From contig CANPXK010000004.1 in assembly GCA_947585965.1 (NCBI GenBank), positions 1 through 64,000 on the forward strand: DNA of 64,000 nucleotides. Direction: 5' to 3'. The position numbers and the translations under genes are program-made. Shown piece after piece: positions 38,335-48,336 of this stretch. Within the stretch, counting starts at the first letter, position 1. Every line of letters begins with the position of its first letter. This DNA comes from an uncultured Clostridia bacterium. Lineage in GTDB: Bacteria > Bacillota > Clostridia > Oscillospirales > Acutalibacteraceae. The notes under the pieces were generated by a model. That model was not told the origin of the DNA and did not search any database. It saw only the letters and a program-made list of their open reading frames with translations.

Positions 38335-39178
38335 ATAGTATTAATCGCATATTTTCCATTTGACGGCGGTGCTCTGCACCCGTGGAAATGATATAAATTC
38401 TTGTTGTTTCTATGCTGCTGTGACCAAGAATGTCGGCAAGCTTTGCAATATCTTTCTCAATATTGTAAAATACCCGTGCGAAAAGATGCCTGAGGTTGTG
38501 AGGGAACACCTTTGACGGACTTACATTCGCTTCTTTGCAAAGAGACTTCATTTCTCTCCATATTGCAGACCTGCTGAGCGGCTTTCCTTTTCTTGTTGTA
38601 AACACTGCCCCGGATTTTATTTTATGATCCGATATATAGCGGAGCAGTTTTTTCCGCAGACCTTTCACAAGAAATACCGTCCTTGTTTTGCCCTTGCAGG
38701 AAACAACCGCTTCGCCGTTTTTGACAGCCTCTACACTGATATATTGCAGCTCACTTACACGTATGCCGGTGCTGCAAATGGTCTGCAAAATCAGATACAG
38801 CCGCTCATTATGCTTCCTTTGTGCCGTCAGACACAACCGCTCATATTCCTCTTGCGTAAGCTCCTTTTCCTCCGGACAGTAAACCTTACGCTGAACCTTA
38901 ATTGTTTTTACCTTAAGATCGTGTCTGCCGATAAATGCAAACAGACCGTTCACCGCCGCAAGCATGGAATTGACACTGCATACTGTATATCCGTTGTCTA
39001 TCAGCTCCTGCTTATATGCTATAACGGTTTCCTTGGTAATCTCTCCGCCCGAAAGATATTTTGCAAATACCCTGATATCATGAATATACTTGCTGATTGT
39101 TGAAGGGCTTTTTTCTTCTTTTATAAGATAATCCTGAAATTCGGATATAATTTTCTTTGTAATTCTTGCTTTTTTCAT
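38333..39178 (-). CDS. Tyrosine recombinase (XerC/D- or FimB-like), probable invertase for the adjacent switch
   Basis: SAM-like N-domain; catalytic R (STGIRVSEL), HNLRHLFAR, LGHSSIETTRIY. Confidence 0.9.
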   Translation of the reverse strand: MKKARITKKIISEFQDYLIKEEKSPSTISKYIHDIRVFAKYLSGGEITKETVIAYKQELIDNGYTVCSVNSMLAAVNGLFAFIGRHDLKVKTIKVQRKVYCPEEKELTQEEYERLCLTAQRKHNERLYLILQTICSTGIRVSELQYISVEAVKNGEAVVSCKGKTRTVFLVKGLRKKLLRYISDHKIKSGAVFTTRKGKPLSRSAIWREMKSLCKEANVSPSKVFPHNLRHLFARVFYNIEKDIAKLADILGHSSIETTRIYIISTGAEHRRQMENMRLIL

Positions 39179-39455
39179 TAGTAACTACCCCCGAAAAAAT
39201 TGTTTCAACTATAGTTTAAACCAAAAGTATGAATAAAAATATTTTTTATGGGATTATTACAAATTTTTATGTCATTTTTTGTACAATAAGCAGATATTCT
39301 GAAAAAATCAGTGTATACCGTTTTGTAAATAATAAGGGGCTTGCACAAATACGTCATATTGTATATAATTCGTATTGTAAATATTTTGTTACGGCAACCG
39401 TATAATATGTTCGGGTACTGCCGGCAAAAAATAAATAAAATCAGGAGTGCAGATT

Positions 39456-39977
39456 ATGAATGAAATACTTAAAAAATATGTGACGAATATTCCAGATTTC
39501 CCGAGAAAGGGTGTAATTTTCCGTGATATCACATCAGTTATTCAGAGCAGTGAGGGTCTTAGCCTTGCCATTAATGCCCTGACCGAGTCCGTCAAGGATT
39601 TAGAATTTGACAGAATAGCCGCCATTGAGTCAAGAGGATTTATATTCGGTTCGATTTTAGCGGAAAAGCTGGGAAAGGGACTTGTGCTTGTACGCAAAAA
39701 GGGGAAGCTCCCGAGGGAAACCGTTTCCGCAGAATATGATCTGGAATACGGAAGCGAGGTTATTGAAATACATAAGGATGCAGTCAATGCAGGGGACAGG
39801 GTATTGATTATAGATGATCTTCTTGCCACGGGCGGCACTGCTAAAACAGCGGCACATCTTGTAGAAATGCTTGGCGGGAAGGTTACAGGTGCAGCATTTC
39901 TGATAGAGCTTACAGACCTTGGCGGACGCACCGCACTCAAAAATTACCCCGTCCGCTCCATCATAACCTATCCGTAA
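39456..39977 (+). CDS. apt: Adenine phosphoribosyltransferase
   Basis: IPDFPRKGVIFRDIT, VLIIDDLLATGGTA PRPP motif. Confidence 0.95.
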   Translation: MNEILKKYVTNIPDFPRKGVIFRDITSVIQSSEGLSLAINALTESVKDLEFDRIAAIESRGFIFGSILAEKLGKGLVLVRKKGKLPRETVSAEYDLEYGSEVIEIHKDAVNAGDRVLIIDDLLATGGTAKTAAHLVEMLGGKVTGAAFLIELTDLGGRTALKNYPVRSIITYP

Positions 39978-39983
39978 CTACAA

Positions 39984-40176
39984 ATGACATACTCATTTCT
40001 TGTTCATCAAGTAAAGTAACTGTCGAGCCATAGATTAATTGACCTAAAAAAACTAATCACGAACTGACAGCGGGGGCACCCCGCCGCCGCTGTCAGTTCG
40101 TAATTAATTTTCTTAGGCATATCAGTTTATGGCTCGACCATTAATTAACCTGATGAACGAGTGATAAGTATGTCAT
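39984..40176. repeat. Long imperfect palindrome (MITE/REP-like), about 193 bp
   Basis: ATGACATACT...AGTATGTCAT ends, GTTCATCA/TGATGAAC, TCGAGCCATA/TATGGCTCGA, ACGAACTGACAGC/GCTGTCAGTTCGT. Confidence 0.85.
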
Positions 40177-40190
40177 ATTAGAAATATAAA

Positions 40191-40232
40191 AATATAGGTC
40201 AAGTCCCCAAAAAGACTTGACCTATATTTTTT
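40191..40232. terminator. Strong bidirectional hairpin terminator
   Basis: AATATAGGTCAAGTC-8 nt-GACTTGACCTATATT, 15-bp perfect stem. Confidence 0.85.
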
Positions 40233-40410
40233 CTGTCTGCTTTATTTTATTGTAACTTTCTCATGGCGGTGCCGCGCCGGCACTGTCATGTTCGCGTTTT
40301 CGCTCACTGCGTTCGCTTTGTTTATTATGGAGGTAAGTCTGTTTCCGCGATAGGTAGTTTACCTGACGGAATGCGGCAGAGAGTGTTGAGAGCGGCTCTG
40401 TGAGCCGCTC

Positions 40411-40540
40411 CGTAACTACAAATGACAAACTTATCACTTGTTCATTGAGTAAATTAACGGTCGAGCCATAGACTGATTCACCTGAGTAAATTAGTTACGA
40501 ACTGACAGTGCCGGCACGGCACCGGCACCGGCACGGCACA
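40411..40540. repeat. Second, half-copy of the 39984 palindromic element, running into the gatD 3' end
   Basis: CGTAACTACAAATGACA..., TTGTTCATTGAGTAAA, GGTCGAGCCATAGA, TTACGAACTGACAG shared with copy 1. Confidence 0.75.
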
Positions 40541-41234
40541 GGGCATTTAATGTTACTTCATAACCGGTTTTTTCAAAACCGAGGTGTTTTGTGCTTATTT
40601 CCTTTTCTTTACCTGCGACCAGATTGGCAATGTATTCAAGGAAATAAGGATTTTTTATGAGTATGGGCCCTGTAAGGTGGGTGCCGAATAAATTATTTAT
40701 CCGTATGCCCTCTTTGTCGTCATCAACCTTGTTTCCGAGCCCCATAAGTACATCAAAAAGAGGAGTGTCTATCCCGAAAATCTCACTGCACTTGTTGATG
40801 AATCCTACCAATTCCTTATCGGAAAAATCAGCCTTGAATATCGCATCCGAGGTATTTCTTTTTTTGTTTTGCTCCTTAACGGAAAAATCCGCTATACCAA
40901 TTCCCTCAAACTCCGTGCCGCTTGCATCTGTTATTCTGCCCCCGAGCATTTCAAAAGAATTTCCCGTCATAAGTATAACTTTGCCACTGTCAATGTATGA
41001 TTTCAGAGTTATGGTGTATTTGCGGAAATCCTCAAGCACTGCCTTCTGATTTCTTTCCGTGCCCGAGCCTATATATATGAAATCGTATTCCGAAAGCTCC
41101 GCATTGTCACCTATGGAAAGCTTGTCCGTCTGACACTCGATGCCGCTTTTTTTGAGTATTCTTTCCATAGCGGATATATTGGCATATTCGCCGTATAAAT
41201 TCATTATGTCATGATACAGATGAAGCAGTTTCAT
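40491..41234 (-). CDS. gatD: Lipid II glutaminyl synthase, glutaminase subunit GatD
   Basis: CobB/CobQ-like amidotransferase; next to MurT. Confidence 0.85.
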   Translation of the reverse strand: MKLLHLYHDIMNLYGEYANISAMERILKKSGIECQTDKLSIGDNAELSEYDFIYIGSGTERNQKAVLEDFRKYTITLKSYIDSGKVILMTGNSFEMLGGRITDASGTEFEGIGIADFSVKEQNKKRNTSDAIFKADFSDKELVGFINKCSEIFGIDTPLFDVLMGLGNKVDDDKEGIRINNLFGTHLTGPILIKNPYFLEYIANLVAGKEKEISTKHLGFEKTGYEVTLNALCRAGAGAVPALSVRN

Positions 41235-41245
41235 ATCTGTCCTCC

Positions 41246-42562
41246 TTAAAGAAGCGTCAGGAATTTGCCTTTATCCGAAAAACAGGTTATCGTATAAATA
41301 TATTCCTCTCTGTCACTGTTAAGAAAATCATAGGCTTTTTTTATATCCTCGAAAATCTTTATCTTATCCCGCGGTATGTCGGTGTAGCTGAATCTTACGG
41401 CGAGATCATTGCAATATTTTCCCGAAAGGATTATTTTGTGGACGTTTTCACAGTTGAGCATATCAAAATTTATATCCCACAGCCAGGAAACATCACTCGT
41501 AAAATACTTCCTGCTTACCGCATCAACAATGAACATTACATCACAGCCACTCTTTTCCGAGGCTGCAAGCTTTATTGATTGGTCATATGATATACTGTTT
41601 TCGTGCTTTGCGGTAAGCAGAGTGCCGTGACGTTTTCCTATGGTGAAATTAACCACTCTTCCGTTTTTCATGACATAATTGCTGAGGTTTTCCGCCGTTT
41701 TACCTTTGTCAATTCCGACAACAGAGGCAACGGTAAAGGCTGCAAGAATATTATATATATTGTAAAGTGACTTAAGTGCAAGTGAAATATCATATTTTCC
41801 GTCTATAACCGCCAGACCCTTGTCAAGATCCACCGAGGTTACCGTATAATCGGTATCATGTCTTTTATAACCGCAGTTTGTACATTTATAGTGTCCGATA
41901 TGTGCGTAATGTCTGCTGCTGTATCGCATGAATTTTTTGCATACTGGACAGTATACACCATCGTCATACATTCCCGTGCATTCCTCGGTATCGCTCTCAA
42001 GCCTGTCTGCACCGAACCATATAACATTATCCCTGTCTTTTCCGAAAACTGACACAAGCGGGTCATCGGCATTAAGTATCAGCTGCGTATTATCCCTGAT
42101 ACTGTCGGAAATTGCATCGGCAACCCATTCAGGATGACCGTTCCTTGTGAGCTGGTCACGATAAAGATTGGTTATGACATAATGTGTCGGTGTGATATGT
42201 TTAAAGGTATAACGGGCAAACCGCTCATCACTTTCAATAAGAAGGATATCGTTTCTTACCCTCCCGGATAAGGTGGAATTTGCAAGGATAAGGGTAGTCA
42301 CTCCCTCTATCTGATTGGAGCCTTCCTTGTTCCATGCCACGGATTTGCCGTTTTCGGTAAGTATGTGTGCTATCATTTCCACTGTTGAGGTTTTTCCGTT
42401 ACTTCCCGTAACGGCTATAATATATTCGGGAAGCTTTACCCTGTCGAGAATATCCGGACAAAGCTTTAGTGCAATTTTTCCGGGCAGACTGCTTCCCTTG
42501 CCCATAAGCTTACCGATAAAACGCAGAAATCTGCATATCAGTATGGTTAAAAACAATTTCAT
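41246..42562 (-). CDS. murT: Lipid II amidotransferase MurT (Mur ligase-like)
   Basis: AVTGSNGKTSTVEM, Cys zinc ribbon CPVCKKF...CTNCGY; ATG at 42562 preferred over the longer ORF. Confidence 0.9.
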   Translation of the reverse strand: MKLFLTILICRFLRFIGKLMGKGSSLPGKIALKLCPDILDRVKLPEYIIAVTGSNGKTSTVEMIAHILTENGKSVAWNKEGSNQIEGVTTLILANSTLSGRVRNDILLIESDERFARYTFKHITPTHYVITNLYRDQLTRNGHPEWVADAISDSIRDNTQLILNADDPLVSVFGKDRDNVIWFGADRLESDTEECTGMYDDGVYCPVCKKFMRYSSRHYAHIGHYKCTNCGYKRHDTDYTVTSVDLDKGLAVIDGKYDISLALKSLYNIYNILAAFTVASVVGIDKGKTAENLSNYVMKNGRVVNFTIGKRHGTLLTAKHENSISYDQSIKLAASEKSGCDVMFIVDAVSRKYFTSDVSWLWDINFDMLNCENVHKIILSGKYCNDLAVRFSYTDIPRDKIKIFEDIKKAYDFLNSDREEYIYTITCFSDKGKFLTLL

Positions 42563-42803
42563 ATTTATTCTCCTTTTGCCTGACAGAATTATTATAAGAC
42601 AAAAAATAATATTTTTCAAGCAAAATGCCTGACAGCCATATAAAAAAGAATATATAATGTCGCTTTGGACAAAAACAGGCATATTGTATTGTAAGACTTT
42701 GTACTGTTTTTTGGCAAACACTTGATTATTTAAGTGCTATAGTATATTATAATATTGGTATTTACCGATATCAATATTATACGGATAAGAGAGGAGAATA
42801 TTT

Positions 42804-43322
42804 ATGTCCAATCCTGTTGTTACCATTAAGATGAAAAACGGAGATGTTATAAGGGCTGAGCTTTATCCTGAGATTGCACCAAACACCGTAAATAACTTTA
42901 TAAGTCTTATCAAAAAGGGTTTTTATAACGGACTTACATTCCACAGGGTAATATATGGCTTCATGCTTCAGGGAGGTTGCCCCGAGGGTACCGGAACAGG
43001 CGGTCCCGGATATCATATCAGGGGTGAATTTTCGGCAAACGGTTTTGAAAATAATCTTAAGCACACAGAGGGCGTGCTTTCTATGGCACGTACCAATATA
43101 CCGGATTCTGCCGGTTCACAGTTCTTTATAATGCACAGGGCAGCACCTCATCTTGACGGTGAATATGCAGCTTTCGGCAAGGTTACTGAAGGTATGGATG
43201 TTGTCAACAAAATAGCGGCTGCACGAACCGGTTATGCCGACAAACCTATATCACCCCAGATTATGGAAAGCGTAACGGTAGACACCTTCGGAATAGATTA
43301 CCCGGATCCCGAAAAACTGTAA
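42804..43322 (+). CDS. Peptidyl-prolyl cis-trans isomerase (cyclophilin)
   Basis: IAPNTVNNFISLIKKGFYNGLTFHRVI...AGSQFFIMH. Confidence 0.95.
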   Translation: MSNPVVTIKMKNGDVIRAELYPEIAPNTVNNFISLIKKGFYNGLTFHRVIYGFMLQGGCPEGTGTGGPGYHIRGEFSANGFENNLKHTEGVLSMARTNIPDSAGSQFFIMHRAAPHLDGEYAAFGKVTEGMDVVNKIAAARTGYADKPISPQIMESVTVDTFGIDYPDPEKL

Positions 43323-43566
43323 CATAACAATCGGCTTCGATTAAGTCTGCTGAAACTTAATTGAAGCCATCATTTTGTGTTATGGGTGATGTTTTGAAGG
43401 ATTTTCCTACTTATTGGAACGGGAAGTATATAATTATGTTGTATAAAAGTGATTTTTGGATTGCCTCTGATTTGAGATTGACTTTTCAACTTATATATGC
43501 TAACATGAAATGGTATAGATGTCTTAATGTCAATATTTTTATGATGTCAAGGAGTACAGACGTATC

Positions 43567-46524
43567 ATGAAAAAATGGATTGGTAAAATATTGCTTTCAT
43601 TGTTGGTGTGCGTAATTTGTGCTGTAACCGTCTTGATAGGAATGTCTTACTTAAATTTTATTTCAGGAAAAATATATGAGGATAGTACAGGTCATTTGAA
43701 AGAAATATATGCCCAGGTGAACAGATCATTCGGTGCATTTGTTGAAAGAAACTGGGGACTTATTGACGGTTGGAGCAGGTATATCGTTGTCACAGAGTAT
43801 AAGGAAACAAGTGACAGTGAGATTTCTGATTTTATTACCGAGGAAAAGCAATATTGGGGTTTTTCCGACTTTTATTTTTTATCTTCCGATAAAAAATGTA
43901 TAACGGTTGACGGAGAAAAAAACGGTCTGGTTCTTGATGAGGTGGAGGAATGTCTTTCAAGTGAAAACGGTCCCGTCATGGCGGGAGCACAGCTTTCCAC
44001 GGGTAGGGATGTCACGGTTTTTGCTGTTCCCGTAAAGCATGGTGAATATAAGGGCTTCGGCTATGATGCAATTGCGGTAAGCTATACTAATGAAGATATA
44101 GTAAAATCACTGAATGTTAATGCTTTTTCCGGTGAGGCTTTGTGCTTTGTAATACATGATGACGGAAAAGTTTTGCTTTCGACCCAGACAGGCGGCAGTA
44201 TATTTGATAATTATCTGACATATCTCAATGCAGTATCCGATATAAGTGATGAAAAGCTCGTACAAATCAAAGCGGATTGGAGAGATGGAAAATCAGGTCT
44301 TCTGCAATGTAATATAGGAGATATCAATTATTGTATTCTTTATCAGTCCGTGGGATATCAGGGCTATATGATGCTTAGTGTGGTTCCGCAAAGTGCAGTC
44401 AGTGCTGGATTTATTGAGGTTCAGCATACCACCACGGGAATGCTTATCGCTATATTCCTTCTTGTCAGTGTAACTACTGTAACCATTGTTATCATACGAA
44501 ACTATAAACAGTCAAGAAAAAATAAAATGGAACTGCAATACAGGGAACTTATGTTCGATGTTTTGTCAAACAGTGTAGATGATATATTTATAATGCTCGA
44601 CCGTAAAAGTATTGGCGTGGATTATATAAGCCCTAATATAGAAAGGCTTATAGGAATTTCAGCAAAGGATGCACGTAGGGATATAAGGGTTATGGAAAAA
44701 TGTGCGGTGAATTTTGATGTTGTTATCCCAAAGAGAGAGCTTGACGAGATACCGCTTAACGGTAATAAATATTGGGAATGTGAGTATATGCATCAGCATA
44801 CCGGTGAACGCCGTTGGTACAGGATGACTATATATCATATGAGCATACAAAGGATCGAAAAATACATTATAGTTCTATCGGACAGAACACTCGACCGTCA
44901 GATGAATAAACAGCTTGAGGAGGCATTAACGGCGGCAAAGACCGCAAACGAGGCAAAGAGTAATTTCCTTTCAAATATGTCACATGATATACGTACACCC
45001 ATGAATGCCATAGTAGGGTTTTCCGTGCTTTTGGAGAAGGATGCGGATCATGCTGATAAGGTTCGTGAGTATACACGGAAGATTACTGCATCAAGCCACT
45101 ATCTGCTCAGTCTGATTAATGATATTCTTGATATGAATAAGATTGAAAGCGGAAAAACATCACTGAATGTTGATACCTTCAGTCTGCCCCAGCTGCTCGA
45201 GGAGCTCAATATCATACTTATGCCGCAGGTAAAGGCAAAACAACAGGAATTCAGAATGCACGTTATGGGATCCCCGCCCGAACAGATAATCGGAGATAAG
45301 CTTCGTCTTAATCAGATACTTATAAATCTGTTGTCGAATGCAATTAAATATACTCCGAACGGCGGAAGAATTTCGTTTGACGTAAGTGTACTCACTCCTC
45401 CTGCAAGTCAGTATGCTAAGCTTAAATTCGTTGTTGAGGATAACGGAATAGGAATAAGCGATGAGTTTAAGAAACATATTTTTGCTCCGTTCAGCCGTGA
45501 GATAAGCTCTGTAACAAATAAGATACAGGGAACAGGTCTTGGTATGGCAATAACGAAAAACCTTGTCGATCTTATGGGCGGTATTATTGAGGTTGAAAGT
45601 GAGATAGGAAAAGGAAGCACCTTTACCGTTGAGCTTACCTTTGCACGACCTGACAATGAGGAATCGGATTCCTGGTTTGCAAGCAATATTACGCGAATGC
45701 TTGTTGCCGATGATGAGGAGCAGGTATGTATTAATGTCCGCAATCTTATGAAGGATGTCGGTGTTGAGGTTGCGATTGCAACAAGCGGTGCTCAGGCTGT
45801 AGAGAAAACAGTTGAGGCACATGAAAGCGGAAATGATTTTGATATAATTCTTCTTGATCTTAAAATGCCCGGAATGGATGGAGTTGAAACCGCACGCAGA
45901 ATAAGAGAAAAGGTTGGAGCATATGTTCCGATACTTGTGCTTACCTCAAATGACTGGACAGAAATAGAGGACGAAGCACGACGTGCAGGTATTGATGCAT
46001 TTATGGCAAAGCCCTTTTTTGTATCATCATTCAGACACGTAGTAAAGCCTCTGTTTTATGACAGTGCTGTGGGTTATGGCGGGGACGATAAAGAAAAGGA
46101 TATATCCGCAGATTCCGGTGAAAGTGTGATGAAGGGTAAATTATTCCTTGTTGTTGAGGATAATGAGATAAATTCGGAGATCCTTATGGAAATGCTTAAA
46201 ATCGAGGGTGCAAGCTCCGAATTGGCAGTCAACGGTCAGGAGGCCGTGGAAATGTTCGGAAAATCCGAACCCGGTCACTATGATATGATACTTATGGATG
46301 TGCAGATGCCTGTTATGAACGGATATGAGGCAACAAGGAGGATAAGATCCTGTGAGCATCCGGAGGCAAAAACCATACCGATTGTGGCAATGACTGCAAA
46401 TACTTTTGCCGAGGATGTTCGTGATGCTCTCGAATCAGGAATGAACGGACATTTAGGAAAGCCTATTGATATGAACGCCGTGCGGGAACTGGTAGGAAAG
46501 CTTTTTAATGAAGATATCAAGTAA
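43567..46524 (+). CDS. Hybrid sensor histidine kinase with two receiver domains
   Basis: Extracellular sensor, PAS, HisKA SNMSHDIRTPMNAI, HATPase, two REC domains (LLDLKMPGMDG; LMDVQMPVMNG). Confidence 0.95.
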   Translation: MKKWIGKILLSLLVCVICAVTVLIGMSYLNFISGKIYEDSTGHLKEIYAQVNRSFGAFVERNWGLIDGWSRYIVVTEYKETSDSEISDFITEEKQYWGFSDFYFLSSDKKCITVDGEKNGLVLDEVEECLSSENGPVMAGAQLSTGRDVTVFAVPVKHGEYKGFGYDAIAVSYTNEDIVKSLNVNAFSGEALCFVIHDDGKVLLSTQTGGSIFDNYLTYLNAVSDISDEKLVQIKADWRDGKSGLLQCNIGDINYCILYQSVGYQGYMMLSVVPQSAVSAGFIEVQHTTTGMLIAIFLLVSVTTVTIVIIRNYKQSRKNKMELQYRELMFDVLSNSVDDIFIMLDRKSIGVDYISPNIERLIGISAKDARRDIRVMEKCAVNFDVVIPKRELDEIPLNGNKYWECEYMHQHTGERRWYRMTIYHMSIQRIEKYIIVLSDRTLDRQMNKQLEEALTAAKTANEAKSNFLSNMSHDIRTPMNAIVGFSVLLEKDADHADKVREYTRKITASSHYLLSLINDILDMNKIESGKTSLNVDTFSLPQLLEELNIILMPQVKAKQQEFRMHVMGSPPEQIIGDKLRLNQILINLLSNAIKYTPNGGRISFDVSVLTPPASQYAKLKFVVEDNGIGISDEFKKHIFAPFSREISSVTNKIQGTGLGMAITKNLVDLMGGIIEVESEIGKGSTFTVELTFARPDNEESDSWFASNITRMLVADDEEQVCINVRNLMKDVGVEVAIATSGAQAVEKTVEAHESGNDFDIILLDLKMPGMDGVETARRIREKVGAYVPILVLTSNDWTEIEDEARRAGIDAFMAKPFFVSSFRHVVKPLFYDSAVGYGGDDKEKDISADSGESVMKGKLFLVVEDNEINSEILMEMLKIEGASSELAVNGQEAVEMFGKSEPGHYDMILMDVQMPVMNGYEATRRIRSCEHPEAKTIPIVAMTANTFAEDVRDALESGMNGHLGKPIDMNAVRELVGKLFNEDIK

Positions 46525-46584
46525 TAATTCAATATAAAGCCTGATTTTTTGGCTATAAACATATTATACGAGGAGAAATAAATA

Positions 46585-47865
46585 ATGAAAAAATTTTTTT
46601 CCATGCTTCTGATTTTTGCGATGGCATTATCCTTCGCTGCCTGCGATGACAAGAAAGATAAACAAGAGGAATATGATGAAAATGCAATTACGATCATGGG
46701 AAAGAAGAGCGATCTTGCTAAAAGCTACATGACAAACATATTTGAACGGTACAAAGAATCTACGGGAAAAAATATAAACATCATTTCCATTGATGACTCG
46801 GATTACGAGACCGAAGCTGAAAGGCGATTTTCCGATGGGGAGACTCCGGATATCTTTATGCATTTCCATAATGCGGATCTCAACCGTTTTGATGTTGATA
46901 ATAATTTCTGTTATCTCAATGATGAGAATTGGGTGGGGGATCTTACGGACAGTGCCCGTTCCTATTGTACGGATGAAAAAGGTAATCTGCTCGGACTTCC
47001 ATATTGGGAGAGTTCGGTTTCGGGATGTTATTATAACAAAACACTATTTGACAGTCTTGGTCTGAAGCCCGCATCAACACAAGCAGAGTTTGATGCGTTA
47101 TGTCAGACACTTAGTGAAATCGGATATACACCTATATGCTGGCCCGCAGACGGATGTTCATGGATGATGCAGTTTGGTCTTGATCCCGTTTTTGCAGATG
47201 ATCCGTCAATACTCAGAAAGATAAATAATAATGAGATAAATTACTCTGACATTCCGCAGGTTGAAAATATGTTCAAGTGGATATCGGATGCTGCGGAAAA
47301 GGGTTGGTTCGGTGACAAATACCTCGAAACAGGAATGGAAGATATCAGTGATATAATGGGTTCGGGGGAGGCTGTAATGGTTTTTATATGGGACACATGG
47401 TTCTATACGGATCTCAAAGAGGGCAATGAATATTATGTGGATGATTTTGCCCTTATGCCTGTGTTTATGAATACTGTAGAAAACGGTACCTATGAGGGCG
47501 GAAATCTTAATATGATGATGGTGAATAAAAACAGCGATAAGAAGGAAGAAGCTTTGGATTTCCTTGAATTCTGTGCTGCTGAGGAAAACTACAATGCGGC
47601 TTTTGACGGAATTTCAACCGTAAGTTGTTTCAAAGGTCAGACAACAAATATTCAATCAGAGATGGTGACAGATGCAAGTGCATCAATAGCAAAGTGTGAG
47701 CGTGTATCTACTGCTGCAACGAGAATAATCGGCTACAGTGCCGATGAGGTTGCCTCGGCACTCAATAAGCTGTTCAAAAAGGAAATAAATGTATCCGAGT
47801 GTATTGACCTGATGGATAAATATCGTACAAAGGAGGCTGAAGCACAGGGAATTGAGGGCTTCTGA
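46585..47865 (+). CDS. Extracellular solute-binding protein (family 1, sugar-type) lipoprotein
   Basis: Lipobox-like ALSFAACDD; SBP_bac_1-like fold signatures (GLPYWESSVSGCYYNKTLFDSLGLKP). Confidence 0.85.
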   Translation: MKKFFSMLLIFAMALSFAACDDKKDKQEEYDENAITIMGKKSDLAKSYMTNIFERYKESTGKNINIISIDDSDYETEAERRFSDGETPDIFMHFHNADLNRFDVDNNFCYLNDENWVGDLTDSARSYCTDEKGNLLGLPYWESSVSGCYYNKTLFDSLGLKPASTQAEFDALCQTLSEIGYTPICWPADGCSWMMQFGLDPVFADDPSILRKINNNEINYSDIPQVENMFKWISDAAEKGWFGDKYLETGMEDISDIMGSGEAVMVFIWDTWFYTDLKEGNEYYVDDFALMPVFMNTVENGTYEGGNLNMMMVNKNSDKKEEALDFLEFCAAEENYNAAFDGISTVSCFKGQTTNIQSEMVTDASASIAKCERVSTAATRIIGYSADEVASALNKLFKKEINVSECIDLMDKYRTKEAEAQGIEGF

Positions 47866-48130
47866 AAAATTCAACGGTGCGGCGGACAATCAATGTATGT
47901 ATAAAGGGCTGGGGATTGAGTCTGTACTGCATAATCATGGGTTCCCGTATACTTTTCCGGAAATCGCTGCCGTTTTTTCTTGATATATCAGTATATGTAT
48001 GATAAAATTAAATCGTCGGACCGGAGAAAATGATGTTTTTATGAGATACTGTAATGCCGGTTGGAAATACTGATTTTCGTGGAATAAGAGAGGAAGGTGT
48101 TTATTATATTTAAAGTATATAATCAGCGGT

Positions 48131-48334
48131 TTGTATAATAATTACAGATATTTGTTGGGTTCCGATAAAATTACAACACAGGAAATGAATAAATACCATG
48201 ACATTTTTAATGAAAAACAGCAGCCGCAGAAATTACGGAATAGCATTTTCAAAAAGTTACATGGTAAAAAAGACGGAATATTAAATCTACATACTACATT
48301 GAAAAATTATCAAGGTTATCTGAAAGGAGAATAA
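48131..48334 (+). CDS. Small hypothetical protein upstream of the NYN gene
   Basis: ORF ending 2 bp before the next start; basic, 67 aa. Confidence 0.4.
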   Translation: MYNNYRYLLGSDKITTQEMNKYHDIFNEKQQPQKLRNSIFKKLHGKKDGILNLHTTLKNYQGYLKGE

Positions 48335-48336
48335 TT

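Noticed and set aside
39984-40540. CRISPR-like interpretation of the repeated palindromic element
   Set aside because: Only two copies, long hairpin architecture, no spacer periodicity.
42563-42721. N-terminal 53-aa extension of MurT in the ORF track
   Set aside because: Family homology and an RBS (GGAGAATAA) support the start at 42562.
45160-45822. 220-aa minus-strand ORF inside the histidine kinase
   Set aside because: Antisense shadow ORF of a strongly supported coding sequence.
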